Assembly (NCBI RefSeq): GCF_001294625.1
Contig: NZ_CP012677.1
Coordinates: 1,178,001-1,242,000 of the forward strand
Source: Arthrobacter alpinus
GTDB taxonomy: Bacteria > Actinomycetota > Actinomycetes > Actinomycetales > Micrococcaceae
Direction: 5' to 3'
Length of the DNA stretch: 64,000 nucleotides
A model generated the notes under the pieces. The model was not told the origin of the DNA. It ran no database searches and was given only the letters and a program-made list of their open reading frames with translations. A program made the position numbers and the translations under genes. Shown one piece after another: positions 9,108 through 18,500 of the stretch; the first letter of the stretch is position 1; the number at the start of each line of letters is the position of its first letter.

Positions 9108-11219
9108 GTGGCACGTTCGAGTTCCGATTACAGCGCCCGCCACCTTTCCGTTCTGGAGGGGTTGGAAGCCGTTCGGAAACGTCCCGGCATGTACATTGGC
9201 TCCACGGACTCCCGCGGGCTCATGCACTGCCTGTGGGAGATTATCGACAACTCGGTCGATGAGGCTCTGGCCGGCTACGGCCAGAACATCACCGTGATCT
9301 TGCACCGGGACAACTCTGTTGAGGTGCACGACGACGGCCGCGGCATCCCCGTGGATGTCGAACCCAAGACCGGGCTCACCGGCCTGGAAGTGGTCCTTAC
9401 CAAGCTTCACGCCGGCGGCAAATTTGGCGGTAGCTCTTACGCAGCGTCGGGTGGCCTGCACGGGGTTGGTGCCAGTGTGGTCAACGCGCTTTCGGCACGC
9501 ATGGACGCGCAGGTGGACCGCGGCGGTAAAACTTATCAGATGAGTTTCCGCCGGGGCGAGCCGGGCCACTTCAAGGATCTGGGTAAGACCCTGAGCCCGT
9601 CGGTTGAGTTTGAGCCTTTCACCGACAAATCCAGCTTGGACATTGTTGGTACCACCAAGCGCGGGGTGACCGGGACCCGGATCCGTTACTGGGCCGACCG
9701 GCAGATCTTCACCGCCGATGCGAAATTCTCCTACGACGAGCTGGCGGCACGCGCCCGGCAAACCTCTTTTCTGGTTCCGGGGCTGAAGATCACCGTCCGG
9801 GACGATCGGCGTCTGGCTGGTACGCCCGGCGAGTTCGCCTCGCACGAGGAGGTTTTTCATCACGACGGCGGACTCACTGAATTTGTTGACTTCCTGGCCG
9901 TAGGCGGGGGTGTCACCGACATTTGGCGGTTGCAGGGCCACGGCTCCTTCACCGAAACCGTGCCGGTGCTCAATGCCGAGGGGCACCTTGTCAGCACTGC
10001 CGTGGAGCGTGACTGCGAGGTCGATATAGCCCTGCGCTGGGGTGTTGGCTACGACACCACCATGCGCAGCTTTGTGAATATCATCGCCACGCCCAAGGGC
10101 GGTCGGCACCAGGAAGGCTTTGAGCAGGCACTGCTCAAAACCTTCAGGAAGGTTATTGAGGCCAACGCGCGCAAGCTCAAGGCTGGCACGGACAAGGTTG
10201 AAAAAGACGATGTCATGGCCGGAATGACCGCTGTCCTGACCGTCCGCCTGGCCGAGCCCCAGTTCGAGGGACAGACCAAGGAAATTCTGGGCACCCCTGC
10301 GGTGAAGAACATTGTGGCCAAGGTAGTGGAGAAGGAACTCAAGGCGAAACTGGAAACCACGGCCCGCGGCGAGAAGATTCAGGCCGCCACGTTGCTGGAG
10401 AAGGTTGTCTCGGAGATGAAGTCGCGTATTTCTGCGCGCGTCCACAAGGAGACCCAACGCCGCAAAACGGCTCTGGAGACCTCTTCTCTGCCAACAAAGC
10501 TGGCTGACTGTCGCAGTAACGACGTGAAGAAGACCGAGCTGTTCATCGTTGAAGGTGACAGTGCCCTGGGCACGGCAAAACTTGCACGCTCCTCCGACTT
10601 CCAGGCGTTGCTGCCCATCCGTGGCAAGATCTTGAACGTCCAAAAGGCGTCGGTGGGGGACATGCTGGCGAATGCCGAATGTGCGGCCCTGATCCAGGTG
10701 GTGGGGGCAGGGTCCGGGCGCAGCTTTGACCTGGAATCGGCACGCTATGGCAAGGTGATCTTGATGACCGATGCCGACGTCGACGGCGCCCACATCCGCA
10801 CCCTTTTGCTGACCTTGTTCTTCCGCTACATGCGCCCGATGATCGACGCCGGCAACGTCTATGCTGCTGTCCCTCCGCTGCACCGGGTGGAGGTCATGAA
10901 CGCCGGGTCCAAGGCCAACGAGATGGTGTACACCTACTCGGAGAATGAGCTCCACACGCTCTTGACCAAGCTGGAGAAAACGGGAAAGCAGTACAAGAAA
11001 CCCATCCAACGCTACAAGGGGCTCGGTGAGATGGATGCGGAGCAGCTGGCGGAAACCACCATGGATCCGCGCCACCGCATGCTACGCCGGGTGACCAGCG
11101 CCGATGCGGACAGGGCCGAACACACCTTTGAGCTGTTGATGGGCTCGGATGTGGCACCCCGCAAGGAGTTCATCGTGGCCGGCAGCGAACACCTGGACGC
11201 CGACCGGATCGACGCCTAG
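9108..11219 (+). CDS. parE: DNA topoisomerase IV subunit B
   Basis: ATPase subunit of a type IIA topoisomerase (decatenation of daughter chromosomes with ParC). Seen: GHKL ATPase motifs NSVDEA, DDGRGIPVD (about residue 74) and GGLHGVGASVVNALS (about 114), then the TOPRIM domain with EGDSALG (about 481) and DADVDGAH (about 554), and the C-terminal YKGLGEMDAEQL. Cys-free EGDSALG instead of EGDSAGG is typical of this actinobacterial branch (recalled). 703 residues from GTG 9108, 10 nt after GAAGGAG; an ATG at 9099 lies too close to that site. Assigned to topoisomerase IV, not gyrase, because parC is nearby and no gyrBA/dnaA context is present. Confidence 0.88.
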   Translation: MARSSSDYSARHLSVLEGLEAVRKRPGMYIGSTDSRGLMHCLWEIIDNSVDEALAGYGQNITVILHRDNSVEVHDDGRGIPVDVEPKTGLTGLEVVLTKLHAGGKFGGSSYAASGGLHGVGASVVNALSARMDAQVDRGGKTYQMSFRRGEPGHFKDLGKTLSPSVEFEPFTDKSSLDIVGTTKRGVTGTRIRYWADRQIFTADAKFSYDELAARARQTSFLVPGLKITVRDDRRLAGTPGEFASHEEVFHHDGGLTEFVDFLAVGGGVTDIWRLQGHGSFTETVPVLNAEGHLVSTAVERDCEVDIALRWGVGYDTTMRSFVNIIATPKGGRHQEGFEQALLKTFRKVIEANARKLKAGTDKVEKDDVMAGMTAVLTVRLAEPQFEGQTKEILGTPAVKNIVAKVVEKELKAKLETTARGEKIQAATLLEKVVSEMKSRISARVHKETQRRKTALETSSLPTKLADCRSNDVKKTELFIVEGDSALGTAKLARSSDFQALLPIRGKILNVQKASVGDMLANAECAALIQVVGAGSGRSFDLESARYGKVILMTDADVDGAHIRTLLLTLFFRYMRPMIDAGNVYAAVPPLHRVEVMNAGSKANEMVYTYSENELHTLLTKLEKTGKQYKKPIQRYKGLGEMDAEQLAETTMDPRHRMLRRVTSADADRAEHTFELLMGSDVAPRKEFIVAGSEHLDADRIDA

Positions 11220-11253
11220 CATTCTCTGCCAAGCCGGGCCAAGCCCGCAGCGG

Positions 11254-12204
11254 TCAGGCCAGGATACCTGGCACCAGCAGCAGGGCCGTGGGGACCGCCA
11301 GTAGCAGTGCTGCGCCCGTGACGATGAGGGCCCGCCGCCCGGCGCTGAGGCTGGGGGCCGGGGTGAGTAGCCGGCTCAGCCTGGCCGACGTCGTGGCCGG
11401 GGTGTCAATCTTTTCAAGATCGCTGCCCACGAGCGACGCCGCTGGCAGCTGGGCGGATCCGCTTGCCACCAAGGCGATGGCCGTGACCAGGGTTGAGGTG
11501 CTCACGGATCGCAAGGCGACGTCGTCGGCCATGATCTCGATCAGGGACGAGACGGCACGTTGGGCCAGCTTGGAGGTGGGTAGCCAGGGCAGGGCCGAAC
11601 GCCAGGCGGCAAAGGTCCACAAAAGCAGGTGATGGCGTTGGGTCAGGTGTGTTTGTTCGTGCAGCAACACAGCATGCAGCTCTTCCGGGGACAGTAATGT
11701 CATCAGGCCGTCCGAGAGCACCGTCACCGAACGTGCACCTCCGGGCAGGCAGTAGGCCACAGGCGCGTCGTGGTTGATGACCAGGGTGCCTGGGCGTTCC
11801 TTCGACGGCGAGCTGAGCAGCAGCAGCAGATCGCGGTGGTGGCGGCGCTGGCGGTTGATCCGGAAATAGGTCAGCCAGAGTGTGAAAACCAGGTGCGCGG
11901 TGAGCAGGGTGGCGGCGCTTAAGGCGAAGGCATGGGTTAGCCCCAGGGTGTCCAGTGACTCTTCCCCCACCGCGATTTGCAGGAGACCGTGGAGACCGTC
12001 GCTGAGGTTCGCGCCCAGGGGGACCAGGCCGTAGCAGAGCATGGCGCCAATCATGGACAACCCACCGGCCAGCGCTATGGACTGCCACAGGACCATGGCG
12101 GCGAAGGGGGCCCTCGCGGGCCAGTGGGCGCGCGCAAGAAGGACGGGAACTGGCCATGCCAAGGCAATGGCCAGGACCGCCAAAAGCCACGAGGTCCAAA
12201 ACAT
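11254..12204 (-). CDS. M56 family membrane metallopeptidase (BlaR1/MecR1-like protease)
   Basis: A 316-residue polytopic membrane protein with hydrophobic segments in the first 110 residues, a zinc-protease motif HEQTH (about 180) followed by RHHLLLW, and a further C-terminal membrane segment. This is the BlaR1/MecR1 protease architecture, but no extracellular penicillin-binding domain is attached, so it need not sense beta-lactams. It lies directly downstream of a BlaI-family repressor gene, 66 nt away, with a perfect palindrome in the gap. By family analogy it inactivates that repressor by regulated cleavage. Context suggests the target operon is cydABDC. It converges with parE. Confidence 0.85.
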   Translation of the reverse strand: MFWTSWLLAVLAIALAWPVPVLLARAHWPARAPFAAMVLWQSIALAGGLSMIGAMLCYGLVPLGANLSDGLHGLLQIAVGEESLDTLGLTHAFALSAATLLTAHLVFTLWLTYFRINRQRRHHRDLLLLLSSPSKERPGTLVINHDAPVAYCLPGGARSVTVLSDGLMTLLSPEELHAVLLHEQTHLTQRHHLLLWTFAAWRSALPWLPTSKLAQRAVSSLIEIMADDVALRSVSTSTLVTAIALVASGSAQLPAASLVGSDLEKIDTPATTSARLSRLLTPAPSLSAGRRALIVTGAALLLAVPTALLLVPGILA

Positions 12205-12236
12205 ATATTAAAACTTACCGTGTCTGGGCGGGCCGC

Positions 12237-12256
12237 GGAGCCGCCATGGCGGCTCC
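12237..12256 (-). other. 20-bp perfect palindrome between blaI and the M56 gene
   Basis: GGAGCCGCCA is followed immediately by its exact reverse complement. It lies 15 nt after the blaI-like stop and 33 nt before the M56 start. It could be a hairpin that lowers M56 expression relative to the repressor, or a protein-binding site. Confidence 0.5.
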
Positions 12257-12270
12257 AGCCCCGCTGGGTG

Positions 12271-12642
12271 CTAGCGGCCCAAGAGCTTGCGAAGGGTTTC
12301 GGCTTCGCCGTCGCTGACTGTGCCAATAAAGCGGGCCAGCACTGCCTCCCGGTCGGGAGCGGAGCCGAGAACCTCCAGCATCAACTCGGCCGTGTGCTCC
12401 GCCCGGCTCGTCACGGAACGGTAGCGGTGAGGGCGGGAGGAGCGTTCGCGCTCCACTAGCCCCTTCTTTTCCAAGCGTGAGAGAACTGTCAAAACGGTGG
12501 TGACAGCCAATGGCCGGGAGTCGTGCCCGGCGTCGGTGGTTCGCTGTGAGAGCAGGTCACGTAGGGTGTTGGCCGTGATCGCTTCCGGGTGTTCCCATAA
12601 AAGATCCATCACGGCCCGTTCGAGGTCGCCAAGTGTAGCCAT
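12271..12642 (-). CDS. BlaI/MecI/CopY family transcriptional repressor
   Basis: A 123-residue winged-helix dimeric repressor. Seen: N-terminal LGDLERAVMDLLWEHPEAIT (motif of the family), the recognition-helix area LAVTTVLTVLSRLEKKGLVERE (about 46-67), the wing HRYRSVTSRAEHTAELM, and a C-terminal dimerisation helix ending in LRKLLGR. BlaI/MecI repressors bind TACA/TGTA-type dyads and are released when an M56 protease cleaves them; here such a protease gene follows. Start ATG 12642 after AAGAAGG. It is divergent from cydA, and two dyads lie in the shared 166-nt promoter region, so autoregulation plus control of cyd is likely (inferred). Confidence 0.9.
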   Translation of the reverse strand: MATLGDLERAVMDLLWEHPEAITANTLRDLLSQRTTDAGHDSRPLAVTTVLTVLSRLEKKGLVERERSSRPHRYRSVTSRAEHTAELMLEVLGSAPDREAVLARFIGTVSDGEAETLRKLLGR

Positions 12643-12725
12643 CAAGATCCTTCTTTATTGAGGTGCTAAGTCCGGTTGAACAATCTCTTCGTTCACAACC
12701 AAATGTACAGGTTCTGACAACAATG

Positions 12726-12742
12726 TTCTACACTGGGTAGAA
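12726..12742. promoter_or_regulatory. Operator-like dyad 1 (blaI/cydA)
   Basis: TTCTAC-ACTGG-GTAGAA, an exact 6-bp dyad with a 5-nt spacer, in the divergent region between the BlaI-like gene and cydA. A second copy with the same arms lies with centres 24 bp apart. Proposed binding site of the adjacent BlaI-like repressor. Confidence 0.65.
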
Positions 12743-12749
12743 ATTGGAA

Positions 12750-12766
12750 TTCTACGTCACGTAGAA
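12750..12766. promoter_or_regulatory. Operator-like dyad 2 (blaI/cydA)
   Basis: TTCTACGTCACGTAGAA is an exact dyad (arms extend to 8 bp, TTCTACGT/ACGTAGAA) 43 nt upstream of the cydA start. It repeats the TTCTAC-N5-GTAGAA pattern of the site at 12726-12742, which makes a chance origin unlikely. Confidence 0.68.
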
Positions 12767-12808
12767 ATATGCCTTTTCGATACTCACCTTCCCGGATCGA
12801 GGAAATTG

Positions 12809-14404
12809 ATGGACCCCCTAGACATCGCCCGGTGGCAATTTGGGATTGTCACCGTTTACCACTTTTTGATGGTTCCACTCACCATCGGCTTGGGAACGCT
12901 GGTGGCGATCCTGCAGACCACGTGGCTGCGCACAGGCAAGGAAGAATACCTGCGCATGACGAAGTTCTGGGGCAAATTGTTCCTGATCAACTTCATCATG
13001 GGCGTGGCTACCGGCATTGTCCAAGAATTCCAGTTCGGCATGGCCTGGAGCGAATACAGCCGTTTTGTTGGTGATGTCTTCGGCGCACCGCTGGCCATGG
13101 AGGCACTGCTGGCCTTCTTCGTCGAGTCCACGTTCCTGGGCCTGTGGATCTTCGGCTGGAAGAAGCTCCCGCCACGGATACACCTGGCCTGCCTGTGGAT
13201 AGCGGTGGCCGGTTCAATTGTCTCCGCCTACTTCATCCTCGTAGCCAACTCCTGGATGCAGCACCCCGTGGGCGTGGAAATGCTGGAGGGCCGCCCTGTC
13301 ATGGTTGACGCGTGGGCCGTCTTTACCAACAACACCGCCCTCGTGGCCTTCTTCCACACCATCACCGGTGCCCTGGCCGTGGCTGGCGGATTCCTGCTTG
13401 GCATTTCCTGGTACCAGCTGTGGCGCCGCCGCAAGGACGGCATTGACACCGTCGGCGCCAACGGCCGCGTGGTGGTCGGTTCCTCTGATTCCATTCCCGG
13501 ACGGGACAAGCGGGACCACGCCATGTGGATCAAGTCCCTGCGCATTGGTGCGGTAGTGGCCATGATCGCCTTCGCCGGGTCAGCCATCTCCGGTGACCTC
13601 TCCGGCAAGCTCATGTTTGAACAGCAGCCCATGAAGATGGCCGCCGCCGAGGCCGCCTGCCACGACGGCACCAGCTTCTCCATCCTCTCGATCGGCGACG
13701 TTGGCAGCCGCGACTGCTCCGATGTGGTGGCCGTCATGGAAGTCCCCGGCCTGCTCTCCTTCCTGGCCCACAACGACTTCACCACCGAGATCAAGGGCGT
13801 GAACACCCTGGTTCCCGAATATCAGGCCAAGTACGGCACACACCTGCCCGATGATCCCATGCTGGGCGAGCGGGCAGGAACTGAAATCAACTACGTGCCC
13901 ATCATGGCCGTCACGTACTGGGGATTCCGGATGATGATCGGCTTTGGCGGGCTGGCCGCGATGGCTGCCGGCGTGGCCCTGTTCCTGACCCGGAAGGGCA
14001 CCGTCCCCGCGTCCAAGGGCCTGATGCGCCTGGCACTGGTGGGCATCATGGCCCCGTTCGGTGCCAACGCCGCAGGCTGGATCTTCACCGAGATGGGCCG
14101 CCAGCCGTTCGTGGTGGCTCCCAACCCGGCGATGTCCGGGATCGACCAGGTGTTCATGTTCACCGCGGCCGCCGTCTCACCCGGTGTGTCCGGGGGTGAG
14201 GTGATCTTCTCGCTCGTGGCACTGACCACCGTATATGCGGTGCTGCTGGTGGTGGAGGTGGTGCTGCTGACCAAGTACATCCGTGGAGGGGTGGTCAGTG
14301 CCATGCCGGAACTGGGTCATGGCCCCGACAAGGGCGACGGCGACGGCGGCACGCACCCCGGTGGTCCGGAGGCCGACGACGATGTGCTGGCGTTCGCCTA
14401 CTAG
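12809..14404 (+). CDS. cydA: Cytochrome bd ubiquinol/menaquinol oxidase subunit I
   Basis: Catalytic subunit of the high-affinity bd oxidase in the plasma membrane; it oxidises quinol and reduces O2 to water without pumping protons. Seen: His18 in VYHFLMVPLTIGLG (the b595 ligand position), His183 in FFHTITGALAVAGGFLLG (b558 ligand), and GWIFTEMGRQP near residue 425 with the conserved GRQP quinol-site motif. The Q-loop is short. 531 residues, start ATG 12809 behind GAGGAA. The acidic/Gly-rich C-terminus is cytoplasmic. First gene of cydA-cydB-cydDC, probably repressed through the two upstream dyads (inferred). Confidence 0.97.
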   Translation: MDPLDIARWQFGIVTVYHFLMVPLTIGLGTLVAILQTTWLRTGKEEYLRMTKFWGKLFLINFIMGVATGIVQEFQFGMAWSEYSRFVGDVFGAPLAMEALLAFFVESTFLGLWIFGWKKLPPRIHLACLWIAVAGSIVSAYFILVANSWMQHPVGVEMLEGRPVMVDAWAVFTNNTALVAFFHTITGALAVAGGFLLGISWYQLWRRRKDGIDTVGANGRVVVGSSDSIPGRDKRDHAMWIKSLRIGAVVAMIAFAGSAISGDLSGKLMFEQQPMKMAAAEAACHDGTSFSILSIGDVGSRDCSDVVAVMEVPGLLSFLAHNDFTTEIKGVNTLVPEYQAKYGTHLPDDPMLGERAGTEINYVPIMAVTYWGFRMMIGFGGLAAMAAGVALFLTRKGTVPASKGLMRLALVGIMAPFGANAAGWIFTEMGRQPFVVAPNPAMSGIDQVFMFTAAAVSPGVSGGEVIFSLVALTTVYAVLLVVEVVLLTKYIRGGVVSAMPELGHGPDKGDGDGGTHPGGPEADDDVLAFAY

Positions 14405-14472
14405 CCCAGCCACCTGCCCGGGGCGGCGCCCGGGGCAACCGTGAAACAACTTTGTGCAACTAAGGATTGAAA

Positions 14473-15543
14473 ATGGATTTCCTCCCGACCTTGTGGTTTA
14501 TTCTCATTGCAGTGCTGTGGACCGGGTACCTCTTCCTGGAGGGCTTCGACCTGGGTGTCGGCATGCTGATAAAGGTCTTCGCCCGCGACGAAAAGGAACG
14601 CAGGCTGCTGCTGAACACAGTGGGCCCGGTCTGGGACGGCAACGAGGTGTGGCTACTGACGGCCGGTGGCGCCACCTTTGCGGCATTCCCGTTCTGGTAC
14701 GCGTCCTTGTTCTCTGCGCTGTACATCCCGCTGGTGTTTGTCCTGCTGGGGCTGATCTTCCGCGCCGTAGCCTTTGAATACCGTGGCAAGGTGCACTCCG
14801 ACACCTGGCGCACCGTCTGGGACTGGGCCATCGCCCTGGGCTCCTTCGTGGCGGCCTTTGGCATTGGCGCCATGCTGGCGCTGACCACCACCGGCCTGCC
14901 GCTGAACGAGAACGGCGACCGCGTGGGTGGGCCCTTCGCCTGGTTCACCTGGTACGCGGTCCTTGGCGGGCTCGCTGTGGTGGGCTTTTGCCTGGTCCAT
15001 GCCTCCGCTTTCCTTGCCCTGAAGACCGATGGGGAGGTCAGGATCCGTGCCCGTCGCCTAGTGGCGCGCTGGCTGCCCCTTGGCCTGCTCCCGCTGGCGG
15101 CCTGGGTGATCGCCTTGGCCGTGCTCAACGGCAAATGGTTCAGCTGGCTGCTCATCGCGGTGGCCGTGGCGGCTGCCGTGGCCGCCTGGGTGGCGAACTC
15201 CAAGGACCGTGAAGGTTTCAGCTTCCTGGCCATGGGCTTGTTCCTGGTGGTGGGCAGCGCAGCCATCTTCAGCGCCGTGTTCCCGGTGGTCCTGCCCTCA
15301 ACGCTCAACGCGGCGTGGAACCTCACAGTGGAGAACGCATCCTCCTCCGCGTACACGCTACGCCTGATGTCCATCGTTGCGGCCGTTGGAGTACCGCTGG
15401 TGCTTGCCTACCAGGCGTGGACCTACTGGATCTTCCGCAAGCGCATCTCCGTAGATCACCTGCCGGAACCGCACGACTTTGCCCCCGCCGTCGGACTTTC
15501 CGCAGCGGCGCCCTCAGCCGGTGTAACAGGAGGAGCGGTCTAG
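14473..15543 (+). CDS. cydB: Cytochrome bd oxidase subunit II
   Basis: Non-catalytic membrane partner of CydA. Seen: the family N-terminus LWFILIAVLWTGYLFLEGFDLGVG and the WDGNEVWLL motif around residues 57-65, with about eight to nine hydrophobic segments over 356 residues. Start ATG 14473 with AAGGA six nt upstream; a TTG six nt earlier is in frame but overlaps the ribosome site. It follows cydA by 68 nt, and the cydDC start lies one base after its stop, so the three are translated from one mRNA. Confidence 0.96.
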   Translation: MDFLPTLWFILIAVLWTGYLFLEGFDLGVGMLIKVFARDEKERRLLLNTVGPVWDGNEVWLLTAGGATFAAFPFWYASLFSALYIPLVFVLLGLIFRAVAFEYRGKVHSDTWRTVWDWAIALGSFVAAFGIGAMLALTTTGLPLNENGDRVGGPFAWFTWYAVLGGLAVVGFCLVHASAFLALKTDGEVRIRARRLVARWLPLGLLPLAAWVIALAVLNGKWFSWLLIAVAVAAAVAAWVANSKDREGFSFLAMGLFLVVGSAAIFSAVFPVVLPSTLNAAWNLTVENASSSAYTLRLMSIVAAVGVPLVLAYQAWTYWIFRKRISVDHLPEPHDFAPAVGLSAAAPSAGVTGGAV

Positions 15544-15544
15544 C

Positions 15545-18500
15545 ATGAGTGCCCGTCCACTCCTGCCCACAGGAAAGAACACCCGCACAGCTCTCGCAGG
15601 CCTGGCCGGGCTGGCCGCCCTAAAGGCGGTGTCCTTGGTACTGCTCATGGCCGCACTGGCGCATGCGCTGGGGCAATGGGCGGGCGGGGTGCGCCCGGAC
15701 GCCACGCGTTTGCTGGTCCAGGGAACGCTCGGTGCCGTGCTCATGGCAGCGGCGATCTGGGGCCAGCAGATCCTGGCCCGCCGAGCCGCACTGGGCACCA
15801 AGGAAGAGTTGCGCGCCAAACTGGTGGCACACCGCCTCAGCGGACACCCGATGGCCACGGACGGTGGCACCAACAACGCCGTGGGTGCCCAAGCTATGCT
15901 GGCCAGCCGCGGCCTGGACGGGCTAGACAACTACTTCACGTCGTACCTGCCGGCGCTTGTCAGCTGCGCCGTTTTGCCTGCCATGATTGGGCTGCAGATT
16001 CTCATTTCGGATTGGGTCAGCGCCTTGATTGTGGTGCTGACGGTGCCGCTGGTGCCGGTGTTCATGATCCTCATTGGTTTCCACACCCAGGAGCGGGTCC
16101 AGATGGCGGCCCAGGGGCTGGACAGGCTCTCCAACCACCTGCTGGAGCTGGCTCGCGGACTGCCCGTGCTGGTGGGGCTGCGCCGCGCCGATGCCCAGCG
16201 CCAGGCCCTCGCCGAGGTTTCCGAACAGTACCGCAAGTCCACCATGACCACCTTGCGCACGGCGTTCCTGTCCTCCATGGCGCTGGAGCTGATCAGCACC
16301 ATTTCAGTGGCCGTGGTGGCCGTCTTTATCGGGGTCCGCCTCGTATATGGAGGCATGGAGCTGGAAGCGGGCCTGCTGGCGCTCATGTTGGCCCCTGAGT
16401 GCTTCCGGCCCCTGCGTGACCTTGGCGCCGCCCACCACGGCAGTGAGGACGGCGTGGAGGCTCTGCGCCGCGTCAACGAGATCTTGGACGCCGCACCGCC
16501 GGCCCCGGCCGTTAGTCAGGGGCACGACGACGGCGCGTTTGCTGTGCGCGCGCAGAACCTGAGCGTGACCTACCCCGGCGGCCGCGAGGCTGCCGTGTCC
16601 AACTTCAGCGCCTCGGTGGAACCCGGGGGCGTCCTGGTTCTGGACGGCCCCAGCGGAACGGGAAAGTCCACCATCTTGGCCGCCCTGGCGGGGCTGCTGC
16701 CACTTTCCCCTGGTGACGGCGAGGCGGGCCTTCGTGTCAGCGGCCGCCTGGCCAGTTCCCCACGCAGTGCCACGGTGTGGGTTCCCCAACACCCGGTCTT
16801 CACGGAGGCCACGGTGGCCGCGGATGTGGCCCTCTACGCCGCCGGACCGTCGGGCCTGCCCGTGCCGGCCGCCGTCGTCCAGGACTCGCTGGCGCAGGTC
16901 AACGCCGGCCACCTGACGGGGCGTTCGCCGCTGGAATGCAGCCCCGGTGAGCTTCGCCGCGTGGCCGTGGCCCGCGCCTTGGCCAGAATTGCCCTTGACC
17001 CGTCTGTGGAGGTGGCTCTCTTCGATGAGCCCACGGCGCACCTTGACGCGGTGTCCGCCCAGGCTGTCCGCGAGACCATCAACGCCCTGCGGGGGAAGGT
17101 TGCCCTGGTGGTGGCCAGCCACGACAGGGAACTAGCCGTGCTGCTGCGCGGCGTTGCGGCCCCGGTCCAGGAAGTGAGAGCCCAGCAGGTGAGGGCGGCG
17201 GCCCGGTTTGAAGCCGATGCACGCCCTGGCGGCGCTTCACAGCTCTCCGCTGTCTCCGCTGTCAAGGAGTCGGAGCCCGGGGCACCCGAACGGTTCAGGT
17301 GGCGTTGGCTCAAGGCGTTGCCGTTGCTCTCGCCGCGCTTCGCCGCAGGCGTGCTGGTGTCATCGCTGGCCACCCTGAGCGCCGCGGCCCTTGCCGGGAT
17401 CTCCGGCTGGCTCATTGTGTGGGCCGCCGACCGGCCGCCCATGCTGTTCCTGATGACACTCATTGTGGGGGTGCGTGCATTTGGGATCGGCCGATCGGTG
17501 CTGCGCTACAGCGAACGGCTGCTCACCCATGACGCAGTATTCCGCTGGGCCGCCACCCTGCGCCTGAAGCTGTGGGACGCACTGGGATCCAATGTGCGCC
17601 ACTGGGGCAGGCTCACCCGTTCCGGTGGCTCCTTGGGGACACTGGTGGCCGACGTCGACGAACTCAGGGATGCGCTGCCCCGCACCGTGGTCCCCATCCC
17701 CGCTGCAGTCCTGTCCTACCTGGCCGTACTGCTGACCGTGGTCCTGATGGTGCCTAGTGTGGCGGGGATGGTGGTGGTGCTCGGCGTCCTGGCGTTGCTG
17801 CTGCTGCCCGTGCTGGTGTTTGTGGCTCAGCGCCGGGCATCCGGTGCCGCCGCCATCCACCGTTCGTGGCTGGCCAGCAGGACCGCCACCTTGTTTGCCG
17901 CCGCAGAACAGTTGGCGGCCAACGGTGTGGGGCCCGCCGAGGCCGCGACGTTCACCGCCCGGGACGTGCGCGTGGGAGCCCCGTTGCGACGGCTCGCCTG
18001 GGCTAATGGGCTGGGCCAGTCGGCAGTTTCTTTGCTGACGTCCCTGGCCGCGGTTGCCGTCACCGTTGGCGCGGTTGCTGCCGGGGCCGATCCGCGCGCC
18101 GTGGCGGTGGTTGCCCTGCTGATGCTGGCGCTGGCCGAACCGTTCGGCCAGTACGTTGACGCCGTGGCCGAGGTTCCCCTGCTGCTGGCCATGATGGCGC
18201 GCACCATGCCGCTGCTGGACACCCACCGCACCGTGGTGGGCGGACAGGCCCCCGAACCGGCCGGTGAGGCACTCACCTGCCTTGAGGTTCAGAACATCAC
18301 GGCCCGCTACCCGGAGGCGGCAAGTCCCGTGTTCGCGGGCGTCAGCGGCGGGACCGAACGCGGCCGCTGGTGGAGTGTCAGCGGGCCCTCCGGCTCCGGC
18401 AAGTCCACCCTGCTGGCCGTCCTGTTGGGGTTCCTCACCCCCGAAGCCGGACGCTACACGCTCAATGGGCGCCCTGCCACCGGCGCCGCCTTGGCACACA

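Noticed and set aside
8961..11075. 704-codon open frame antisense to parE
   Set aside because: It is the complement of a strongly conserved gene, has no family motifs, and long antisense frames are expected in GC-rich DNA.
12769..13074. Open frame overlapping the start of cydA in another frame
   Set aside because: Shadow of cydA; no independent start signals or family features.
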